Below are positions 50,975 through 58,518 of a DNA stretch of 64,000 nt, piece after piece. This DNA is from JBEKOF01 sp049513975. Lineage in GTDB: Bacteria; Verrucomicrobiota; Verrucomicrobiia; Limisphaerales; Palsa-1400. Each line of letters opens with the position of its first letter. The stretch's first letter is position 1. Position numbers and translations under genes: made by a program. The DNA lies in contig JBEKVM010000006.1 in NCBI GenBank assembly GCA_049513975.1, positions 6,676 to 70,675 of the forward strand. The letters are read 5' to 3'. The notes beneath the pieces are model-generated. The model was given only the letters and a program-made list of their open reading frames with translations. It ran no database searches and had not been told where the DNA came from.

Positions 50975-52795
50975 ATGAAATTTGACCCCATGATTGATGC
51001 CGCGGTTTGTGAAGAGCTCTCTGGCTTTTACAAGGCCATTTATGATCGTTACATCCAGGAGATGGCCTGTCATCAAAGCGCCGGGAATCTGGAACAGGCC
51101 GCGCGATGGGGGAGGGTGGCCGCCTCTCACGCCTCCGGGATCGGCTACTTCGGCATTTTGGCCGATCCAGCCCTCGAAGAAATGCTCCTTTCCATTGGAC
51201 GCAGTCTGCCGGCAGCCCCGCGCGACAGGCCATCGAGCCCAAAAACCACCTTTCTCCACGTCCTGACGGAAGCCCAGCCAGTCGGCGGCCACCCCAGGTT
51301 CTGCTGCCGCTGGATTGAAAGCGATTCAACAGCGCATCGCCACCATGTTCTCCTGACCTCTCAGACCCAGACCATCCCCGACGACCTGAAGCACACGGTG
51401 GAACATTGCGGCGGCCGGCTTACGTTATTGAATCCTCAACTCCCATTGCTGGAGCGCGCGAGGCAGCTCCGCGAAATCGCCTGCCTGCAGGCCGATGCCG
51501 TTATTCTCCACGTCCACATGGACGATCCCCTGCCAATCCTTGCTTTTGCCGTTGATAACACGCCGCCCGTCTTGCTGGTTAACCATGCGGACCACGTTTA
51601 CTGGCTGGGGGTTTCGATGGCTGACTTGGTGGCCAACATTCGGCCCTCCGGTCAGGAACTGACACGCCACTGCCGGGGAATCGAGGGTTCGGTTTGCCTG
51701 CCTATCCCACTTAAGGATACCGAGTCTCGATTGGGAGACCGCCGACGTTCCATTGAGCAGAAGGAATTGGAAAGAGACAGGCTGGGCATCCCTCAGGAAG
51801 CGGTTGTTTTCCTGACAATTGCATCCGCATATAAATACACTCCACTGAACAACTACGGTTTTATCAGCGTCGCCCAGCGGCTTTTGGAGAGGTGTCCGGA
51901 GGCCTGGCTGATCGCGGTCGGGCCGGATTGTGAAGGCCCTTGGGCCGCCGCTTCTGCCAAATCGGGTGGCCGGCTGATGGCGCTGGGCGTCAAGGAAGTC
52001 GTGTCCCCCTTTCATGAGGCGGCCGATGTTTACCTGGAAGGCTTTCCGTTTGGGTCTTTGACGGCCCTGCTCGAAGCAGGGCTTTCCGGTCTGCCCTGTG
52101 TGGGAGCACCGGGAACAACTCCCCTGCCCATGAGGTCTGACGACCTGGCCCTGGACCATCTGCTGACACCGGCGAGCGCTGAAGACTACATCTTGGAAGC
52201 CTTGAGACTGGCGGGCGATCCTCAGGCACGCTCAGTGGAAGGGGAGAGAACGCAAACCGCCATCCGCGAGCACCACTGCGGCGCGGGCTGGTTGAAACAT
52301 CTTGCAAGCGTTTATGAGCGCATTCCGAAAAAACATAAAATTGGGCATGGAACGAGCCACCCCGTCTCTAAGGTCATCCGCGACTACTGGGTTTCATTTC
52401 AAAGAACTTTAGCTGGCGCGGGCATCGCGGAGCTTTTGATGTCGGTCTATGGCAAGGCGGAATGGCGAAGCTTGCGCCTGGTGGAAAGCACCGGCCAACG
52501 GCTGGATTCAGATTTTCTGGCTCTTGCCAGGCAGCTCAGCTCACGAACAGGCGGGAATTGTAACTGGCTTTGCGAGATGCATGCTTACGACGGCTTTCGC
52601 GCTTACCTTGAAAAGGACAACCGCCGCTTGTTCACGAACTTTCTCAGGAGCTTATGTACTGCGCCAAATAACATGCGGAACCGCTACCTGGCGGGTCTGA
52701 TCGTCAAGTCCCTGATTGGCGCCCGATCCAGGGAACGACTGCGAAGATTAAGCCGCTGGCTTCGATCCGACCGTCTGCGAACCCGCTGCGGCTGA
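50975..52795 (+). CDS. Large glycosyltransferase-like protein (GT-B)
   Basis: A 606-residue soluble protein. Residues 90-420 resemble a GT-B glycosyltransferase: VILHVHMDDPLPILAFAVD, LLVNHADHVYWLG, FLTIASAYKYTPLNNYGFISV and VVSPFHEAADVYLEGFPFGSLTALLEAGLSGLPCVG (donor-binding region with an E-x7-G-like motif). The last 150 residues are helical and basic without recognisable features. The length is greater than most family 4 enzymes, so additional domains may be present. It lies 51 bases after the flippase gene. Confidence 0.75.
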   Translation: MKFDPMIDAAVCEELSGFYKAIYDRYIQEMACHQSAGNLEQAARWGRVAASHASGIGYFGILADPALEEMLLSIGRSLPAAPRDRPSSPKTTFLHVLTEAQPVGGHPRFCCRWIESDSTAHRHHVLLTSQTQTIPDDLKHTVEHCGGRLTLLNPQLPLLERARQLREIACLQADAVILHVHMDDPLPILAFAVDNTPPVLLVNHADHVYWLGVSMADLVANIRPSGQELTRHCRGIEGSVCLPIPLKDTESRLGDRRRSIEQKELERDRLGIPQEAVVFLTIASAYKYTPLNNYGFISVAQRLLERCPEAWLIAVGPDCEGPWAAASAKSGGRLMALGVKEVVSPFHEAADVYLEGFPFGSLTALLEAGLSGLPCVGAPGTTPLPMRSDDLALDHLLTPASAEDYILEALRLAGDPQARSVEGERTQTAIREHHCGAGWLKHLASVYERIPKKHKIGHGTSHPVSKVIRDYWVSFQRTLAGAGIAELLMSVYGKAEWRSLRLVESTGQRLDSDFLALARQLSSRTGGNCNWLCEMHAYDGFRAYLEKDNRRLFTNFLRSLCTAPNNMRNRYLAGLIVKSLIGARSRERLRRLSRWLRSDRLRTRCG

Positions 52796-52896
52796 CAGCA
52801 TCTACGTGGCGGTTTTTGTTTTCCTGCAACATCAGTCGCCAACCCGCCCCCCCCGGTCCATCGGCCGCTCCTGCGCATCCCGCAGATGCCCCTGGC

Positions 52897-53691
52897 CTAT
52901 ATCCCCTTCACAAACAGCTTTCGCAATGTTCGGTAGAGGAACGGACTACGTCGTTTCAAGAATACTGCAATCTGGTTGATCCTGATTCTGTTGCTGATCA
53001 GCGCTTTCAGTTGGGCGCTCCGGGCGTCCGCCAGCAGCCGGTTTGGCACAAACACCACATCGCCCCAGTTCGCTTCCTTCTCCATGCTGGATCCGATTTC
53101 CGTAAAACCGAGGGAATTCAGCAATTGGCTGACCTCTTCATACGTGCGCTGCCCGATCCGCACCGGCGATTTGGCCGTCTCGACATGGATGACCCTCACC
53201 CGCTCCGCCACCGCCCGCATCCCCTCCAGCACCCAGTACTCCGCTGACTCCACATCAATCCAAAGCGCGATGGATTGACAGGGCTGATACTCCGGCCTCC
53301 GCAAAAAGGTATCCAGCCGCACCGTCTCCACTTCGACCGTCCCAGCCGTCTTGACCCCGGGATGAACCAATAATGAACTGATCCCTAAATTATTCTCCGC
53401 CGTTTCCACCCCCTCATAATCGGCCTCGGCGATATGAAAGGTCGCCTTGCCATCGGCATTGCTGACCGCGCAAGCTAAAACGGTGATGCCCCCCTTTAAC
53501 AGGGGATCAACCGACATTTTTTGATAATTCCTCGGATTCGCCTCAAACGCCACCACCCGCGCCCCGGGCAGGGCATCCTTGAAGAGCAGCGACTGTTTGC
53601 CGTCCCGCGATCCAATATCCAGGACCAAATCGCAATGCCATTTTCTGATCAGCGATACAAACAAACTCTTCGTGTCCGTCGTGGTGGCCAT
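52897..53691 (-). CDS. FkbM-family methyltransferase
   Basis: A 264-residue SAM-dependent methyltransferase. CDLVLDIGSRDGKQSLLF supplies the SAM-binding motif I, VVAFEANPRNYQKM the second acidic strand, and LWIDVESAEYWVLEGMR the conserved DVEG-like FkbM motif (here DVES). The substrate is probably a sugar or secondary metabolite hydroxyl. ATG 53691 (MATTTDTKSLF) gives a normal-length N-terminus. A longer frame begins at 53811 and touches the yajQ start region. It marks the right end of the exopolysaccharide locus. Confidence 0.88.
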   Translation of the reverse strand: MATTTDTKSLFVSLIRKWHCDLVLDIGSRDGKQSLLFKDALPGARVVAFEANPRNYQKMSVDPLLKGGITVLACAVSNADGKATFHIAEADYEGVETAENNLGISSLLVHPGVKTAGTVEVETVRLDTFLRRPEYQPCQSIALWIDVESAEYWVLEGMRAVAERVRVIHVETAKSPVRIGQRTYEEVSQLLNSLGFTEIGSSMEKEANWGDVVFVPNRLLADARSAQLKALISNRIRINQIAVFLKRRSPFLYRTLRKLFVKGI

Positions 53692-53814
53692 CTCGCCGCA
53701 AGCATATAATCGCCGGGCCTCGCAATAAAGCACAATCCATGGAGAGCCCGCCTGATCGTCGTTTGACTCGAAAAAATGGCTTTCCCAACAGCCGTCGCAC
53801 GGTAAATTCACTCC

Positions 53815-54300
53815 ATGCCGTCATTCGACATCGTTTCGGAAGTCAGTCCCATGGAAATTGACAACGCCGTCAACCAGGCCAGGAAGGAGCTGGCCAACCG
53901 CTTTGATTTCAAGGGGAGCCGCGCCGAAATCCTCCTCGAAAAAAATGAAATCAAGCTCTCCGCCCCGGACCATTTCAAAATCGCCGCCCTTCACGAAATC
54001 GTCATCGGCAAACTGGCCAAACGCAACGTCAGCCTCAAAAATGTCGAGTCCCTCCCCCCGGACCTTTCCCCTCTCGGCCACGCCCGCCAGGTCATCAGGA
54101 TAAAACAGGGCCTCGAACAACCCGTGGCCAAACAAATCACCGCTTTTATCCGCGACGCCAGGTTGAAGGTCACCTCCCAAATCCAGGGCGACGCCGTCCG
54201 CGTCGCCGGCAAAAGCCGGGACGATTTGCAGGCGGTCATCGCCGCCGTGCGCGGGCAGGACTTCCCCGCCGCCCTGAGTTTTCAAAATTTCCGCGATTAA
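53815..54300 (+). CDS. yajQ: YajQ-family nucleotide-binding protein
   Basis: A 161-residue protein of the YajQ (DUF520) family. The N-terminus MPSFDIVSEVSPMEIDNAVNQ, FDFKGSRAEI and RVAGKSRDDLQAVIAAVRGQDF, with the terminal LSFQNFRD, are diagnostic. Two ferredoxin-like half domains are expected. Some homologues bind cyclic di-GMP and act as transcriptional co-regulators, so binding here is inferred from the family. It may influence exopolysaccharide or surface traits encoded nearby. It is divergent from the FkbM gene and followed by a lipoprotein gene. Confidence 0.95.
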   Translation: MPSFDIVSEVSPMEIDNAVNQARKELANRFDFKGSRAEILLEKNEIKLSAPDHFKIAALHEIVIGKLAKRNVSLKNVESLPPDLSPLGHARQVIRIKQGLEQPVAKQITAFIRDARLKVTSQIQGDAVRVAGKSRDDLQAVIAAVRGQDFPAALSFQNFRD

Positions 54301-54354
54301 CCGGCGTTTTCGTGCTTGACGCCGCACCCGGGAAGGACTTGCATGGTGGGCGTA

Positions 54355-54753
54355 ATGAAAATAAATAATTTCAAATCTGTTCTCGCCGCGGCTCTTTCGG
54401 CCCTGGCCCTGTTTGTCGCCGGTTGCGTTTCCACCCCCACAGGCGGCACCAAGCCCGGAGTGCCGTGGGTCCAGGACACGGTCACCAGCCGCTACCAGCG
54501 CCCCGTGGAACTTTTGGTCACCGCCACCCGCGCCGTCCTCAAACACAACGGCAGGCTGCTGGTGGACAATTCTGTTGACAATACGTTCAAGGCCAAAGTC
54601 AACGAACGCGACGTCTGGGTGAAAATCACCAAGGTTGACGACAAAGTGTCGCAAGTGGTGGTGATGGTCCGCACCCACATGGGGGGCGATATTCATCTCG
54701 CCGCCGAATTGGACAAACAGATCGCCCTGAACTTGCAGGCCGTCACCCCTTAG
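54355..54753 (+). CDS. Small lipoprotein
   Basis: The 132 residues start MKINNFKSVLAAALSALALFVAGC, a clear lipoprotein signal with lipobox VAGC. The mature part (YQRPVELLVTATRAVLKHNG, NTFKAKVNERDVWVKITKV, MVRTHMGGDIHLAAELDKQI) resembles DUF3568-like small lipoproteins with an alternating beta pattern. Function is unknown. ATG 54355 is chosen because earlier Met codons would put a charged tail before the signal. Its 3' end overlaps the convergent TPR gene by 11 bases. Confidence 0.8.
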   Translation: MKINNFKSVLAAALSALALFVAGCVSTPTGGTKPGVPWVQDTVTSRYQRPVELLVTATRAVLKHNGRLLVDNSVDNTFKAKVNERDVWVKITKVDDKVSQVVVMVRTHMGGDIHLAAELDKQIALNLQAVTP

Positions 54754-55939
54754 CCTTTTTCAGGCCGAGGTTCTTTTCATACTGGCCCATCGTCTTGACC
54801 TGGGTGGCCTGGCCGCGTTTCATTTCCGCCTGCAAAGAGGCCAGCCGCGCCATCGTCGGCTCGACCATGGCGGGGCTGGAGAATTGCTCCAGGATGCGCC
54901 GCAGGGTCGCCTCCGCCCCGGCCAGGTCTTTGCCAATGCGAATCTGCAAATCGGCCAGCAGGTTGAGCCACTGCACAATGTGCCGGGGGGTTTCGTTGGG
55001 AAAAGCGATCAACTGTTCCAATTGCTCCGCCGCCAGATCCAGGCGGTGGAAGTGCTCGGCGTAAAGGACCGCCAGCTTTTCCCTCGTGGCCGTGTCGGCC
55101 GGATGCTTCTCCAATTGCCGGACGCACTCGTCCGCCAGCGCGCCCGGGTCCTGGGCCGGCGCCGCCGGACCGGTGTAATCTTTGCGCAAGCCGATATACT
55201 TCTCGCCCGGCTGCATGTCCACGGTCGCGGCCGTCCGCGCCGCCACCAGATGCTCCACGGTGGGGAGATGGGCCAGCCGCTGCGCGGCTTGATGGGCGAC
55301 GGGCGTGTCGGGCAACTCCTGCACGATCCTTTCCAGCGCCAGACGCGCCGCTTCCGGGTCCTGGGCAAATTGGAGATGCCAGTCCGCGATGGTCGTCAGA
55401 GCCGAGGCCTTGCCCTGCGGCGTCGCCGCCGGCCCCTCCATCCAGCGTTCCAGCGTGAGTTGCGCGCCCGGCAGATCATTCATATCTTCCACCATGATGG
55501 TGGCCAGCAGCATGGTGCCGCGAAAATCCCCCGGGAATTTTTCCAGTTGTTCCCGCACGGCGGCAATCGCCTCCTGGGGATGGCCGTTGCGCCGCTTGGT
55601 TTCGGCAATGGAATAAAAGGGCTGGGCTTCCATGGGTGAATCCCCGCCGTCAATCGCGTCGGTCACCAGGCCGGCCATCATCGAGCCAATGCTGGGGGCC
55701 CACATCAAGCCCAGCGCCGCACAAGGAGGAACCACAAGGAGGAGCAACATTTTAGGCGGACAATGGGGAATCATCAAGGCCGGCACCGCAATCAATCCCG
55801 CCGAGATAATCCATTTGAACACCAGCTTGGCCGGATCCACACTTTTGCGCAGGAACATCCAGGCCACGGCCCCCGCGCCCGCCATCACCAGCACGGCAGC
55901 GGCGATGTCCAGGACGATGCGCCATGGGTTCGGGTTCAT
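54743..55939 (-). CDS. Membrane-anchored tetratricopeptide-repeat protein
   Basis: A 398-residue protein. Two N-terminal membrane helices at about residues 8-28 and 40-75 precede a helical repeat domain typical of TPR proteins (AIAAVREQLEKFPGDFRGTMLLATI, AQLTLERWMEGPAAT, LALERIVQELPDTPVAHQAAQRLA and LADLQIRIGKDLAGAEATLRRIL). It could act as a scaffold at the inner membrane. ATG 55939 overlaps the stop of the upstream lipoprotein-sorting-like gene (ATGA), giving coupled translation. Confidence 0.82.
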   Translation of the reverse strand: MNPNPWRIVLDIAAAVLVMAGAGAVAWMFLRKSVDPAKLVFKWIISAGLIAVPALMIPHCPPKMLLLLVVPPCAALGLMWAPSIGSMMAGLVTDAIDGGDSPMEAQPFYSIAETKRRNGHPQEAIAAVREQLEKFPGDFRGTMLLATIMVEDMNDLPGAQLTLERWMEGPAATPQGKASALTTIADWHLQFAQDPEAARLALERIVQELPDTPVAHQAAQRLAHLPTVEHLVAARTAATVDMQPGEKYIGLRKDYTGPAAPAQDPGALADECVRQLEKHPADTATREKLAVLYAEHFHRLDLAAEQLEQLIAFPNETPRHIVQWLNLLADLQIRIGKDLAGAEATLRRILEQFSSPAMVEPTMARLASLQAEMKRGQATQVKTMGQYEKNLGLKKAKG

Positions 55940-56874
55940 TGGTCCTTGGGCATATCAAATTTCAGATCGGTATGCGAGTGTGTTTTTTTGTTGTCAATTC
56001 CCATCTCTTCCAGTTGCCAATGGCCGCGGGCATCTTTTTTGAAGCTCTTGTGGTCGAGGGAAAACTCCTTGATCTCGTGGCCCTCGCTGTCATAAGCCTC
56101 CGCCACCAGCGGACCGGGGGTTTCTTCATCAATCCAGGATTTGACCCGCACGATGCCGGCTTTGCGTGAATTGGTGCTTTCCAAAACATAACAGGGCTGA
56201 CCCAGCCGTTGCTCGCGGGGCAACAACTCGCATTGTCCCGGCCAGTGCAAAAACTCCAGCCCGAGATCCCCCACCGAAAAATCCGAGCCGGCAAACGGCG
56301 CCTCCGTGGCCTCGGGCAAAACCGGGCTCAGTTCGGGAAGCGGCGCGCCCGGTGTGGCGGCGCGCGCATAAAGATACTGGTTCGGTCCGTTGGCGCTGTG
56401 GATGATGACGAGACGCTCGGCCCCCGCCGTGGCGGTCGCCTCGGCCTGATAAATGGTCTCCCAGGCGCCCTCCCGCATCTTCACCTGGCAAAGGACCGGA
56501 ATTCTGCTCTTGGTTTTCCCGGAGCTGACGAGGAGGAGGCCGTGAATCTCGGAGTTCGTCTCCGGCATGGCGGCGCGCATCTGTTCCGCCAGCTTCTGGC
56601 CGCCGGCCTCGTCCCGGACAGGAGGCGCCGGGAGGGGCAGGCCGCCAGCGAGCGCAGTAAAATGGACTGCCAGCGCCGCCAGCGCCACGGCCAAACACCC
56701 CCGGAGGACAAAGAAGAGGGCCGATTTGTCCGTTAACTTTCGCCGGGCCAGTGGCCCGGCAGGACGGGTCCCGATAGCATCGGGATTCCACCCATGCGCT
56801 ACGAAATGTCCGGGATGAAGCTCAGGTGCTGCGGCGGATTGGGCTTGTTTGAGGTGGCTTCTGGCCAGGTGCAT
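55936..56874 (-). CDS. Outer-membrane lipoprotein-sorting-like protein
   Basis: A 312-residue protein with a single hydrophobic anchor near residues 55-75 after a long basic N-terminus. The remainder resembles the LolA/outer-membrane lipoprotein-sorting (TP0789-like) half-barrel: YQAEATATAGAERLVIIHS, LGLEFLHWPGQCELLPREQRLGQPCYVLES, VRVKSWIDEETPGPLVAEAYD and the C-terminal KSFKKDARGHWQLEEM. It probably binds a hydrophobic partner in the periplasm. A shorter start closer to the anchor may be real. The TPR gene overlaps it downstream. Confidence 0.75.
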   Translation of the reverse strand: MHLARSHLKQAQSAAAPELHPGHFVAHGWNPDAIGTRPAGPLARRKLTDKSALFFVLRGCLAVALAALAVHFTALAGGLPLPAPPVRDEAGGQKLAEQMRAAMPETNSEIHGLLLVSSGKTKSRIPVLCQVKMREGAWETIYQAEATATAGAERLVIIHSANGPNQYLYARAATPGAPLPELSPVLPEATEAPFAGSDFSVGDLGLEFLHWPGQCELLPREQRLGQPCYVLESTNSRKAGIVRVKSWIDEETPGPLVAEAYDSEGHEIKEFSLDHKSFKKDARGHWQLEEMGIDNKKTHSHTDLKFDMPKDQ

Positions 56875-57664
56875 GGTTGAGCGAGCGGTTTAAATTGCTT
56901 TAATATAGTTCAATTTACTTAAATTGGAATGGGGAGTCGAGCGCAGACTGATAATGGAAGGAATCCGCGAATGGGCGCCAATCCTGAGTGGAGTGGTGGA
57001 GTGATGGGCATGGTCAAGGTTCAGAAAGTGGTTTGACTGGGTTTGACCGGTTGGTGGGGCAAATGCAAAATGCAAAATGGGAACCCGGGCGATGATGATA
57101 AAGTTGGGGGTGATTGTGGACTTGGTGGACGGAGTGGGCTGACGCGGACACCCGCAGAGGCCGGGGCGGTCACCGCCCGCCGACTCATTTTGCCATTTTC
57201 CGTCCTCACTATGCCAAATTAGCATTTAACCCAGGTGTTGTCAAAGGAAAAGTGAATGGGGGAAGGCAAGATTATAAATGCCCTCCCCAGCCGCGCCGAC
57301 GGAGCGACGGGGGAACTATTCAAGCTTCACAATTCCTCCTCTGCCCGCCATCGCCCCAGGCGCGATTCAGCACTTGGCCAATGGCCGCAACAATGCCGTG
57401 ATGCGAGCCCGGTTGATTTCGCTCACATCAATGCCAAATCCTAAAAAACGGCAAATGCAACGGCGCAAAGAGGCACCAAAAAACCTGTTGTAACATATTG
57501 AAGATAAGCATCTTGGAAGTACTGCTTCGATCCCTCTCCAGAAAACCGGCGGCTGCCGGAAAGACTGGATTCGCAAGAATGCGTGGAATGAAAGGTGCTT
57601 AACATTGAGACAGTGCGTGGATGATAATGGGACACGTTGAGCGGTATTTCATGCAGATATTGAT
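56875..57664. other. Gene-free region with promoter module
   Basis: About 790 bases lack a convincing gene. The minus-strand promoter module (57203-57256), shared with 17999-18052, points at the lipoprotein-sorting-like gene 335 bases away. Low-complexity AAATGCAAAATGC stretches occur near 57060. No RNA gene could be recognised. Confidence 0.5.
57203..57256 (-). promoter_or_regulatory. Dispersed promoter module, copy 2
   Basis: The minus strand has TTGACA (57244-57239), a 17-nt spacer and TAATTT (57221-57216), then GCATAGTGA. The surrounding 50 bases match copy 1 (17999-18052) closely. It could transcribe the operon starting at 56874. Confidence 0.55.
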
Positions 57665-58441
57665 ATGATGACGAAGTTTAACAGCATCGGTTTGGCGGGG
57701 ATGTTTCTGGCCGCGGGCGCCATCTCTCCCGCCGTCATGGCCAATTCGATTGTCCTGACCCAGACGGAGTATTACTTTGCCGATGGCGGCGAGTTCACGG
57801 CGCTGACAGCGCCGGCCAGTTTTGCCCAATTCTACGCTCCCAGCACCCGGGTTGCGATGGGCAGCCAAACCGGCTTCCAGACCTTTTGCGTGGAGGCGGA
57901 TGTGTATTTTTGGCCGGGTGTTACTTATGATTATACGCTGGGCAACGTGGACAGCCAGGGACGGTTGCTGACGGAGGGGGCGGCCTACCTTTACTCCCAA
58001 TTCGCCCAGGGCGTGTTGTCGGGTTATGATTTCAACAACAATGGCGCGGTGAGCCGGTCGCAAGACGCCGGGCTGCTCCAGTCGGCCATCTGGTATATGC
58101 AAGGGGGCCAAAGCGGCGGGGGTTCCTTTGGTTTTGGCGGCGCGGGCAATCCTTTTTATGACCTGGCGGCAACCGCGCTGGGCGTCAACCTGGAAACCGC
58201 CGCCAGCCCCGATCAATTCGGGGTGCAAATCATGGAATTGCGGGATTCCAGCCAGAATGCTTATCAAAACCAACTGGTTTACTCCGGCGATCCTGTTCCG
58301 GACCACGGCACGACTCTGTGGCTTCTGGCCGTGAGTCTGGCCGGTCTGGCGTCTTTTGCCCACCGGATTGGCCCGCGTCAATTGGCCCTGCAACGTTGCC
58401 GGCCTCAGCGCCCGGGTCCTCGGGGCGGGCGCCTGGGTTAA
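57665..58441 (+). CDS. Secreted protein with VPD-type C-terminal sorting signal
   Basis: A 258-residue protein with a signal peptide (LAGMFLAAGAISPAVMA) and a secreted, Gly- and Asn-rich body containing TFCVEADVYFWPGVTYDYTLG. The C-terminal tripartite signal VPDHGTTLWLLAVSLAGLASFAHR matches the VPDSG-type variant of PEP-CTERM signals (motif, hydrophobic helix, basic residues), though with His in place of Ser. The exosortase at 30165 is the likely processing enzyme. Unusually, a further 24-residue Arg/Pro-rich tail follows the basic end, where most such proteins stop. Function unknown. Confidence 0.85.
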   Translation: MMTKFNSIGLAGMFLAAGAISPAVMANSIVLTQTEYYFADGGEFTALTAPASFAQFYAPSTRVAMGSQTGFQTFCVEADVYFWPGVTYDYTLGNVDSQGRLLTEGAAYLYSQFAQGVLSGYDFNNNGAVSRSQDAGLLQSAIWYMQGGQSGGGSFGFGGAGNPFYDLAATALGVNLETAASPDQFGVQIMELRDSSQNAYQNQLVYSGDPVPDHGTTLWLLAVSLAGLASFAHRIGPRQLALQRCRPQRPGPRGGRLG

Positions 58442-58518
58442 AATCTTCAGGTTGGGTGATTCTTTGCATTTGATATTCGTGGGGTGATAAGCGATGGTGT
58501 GCGGATGAGAATTATCGC

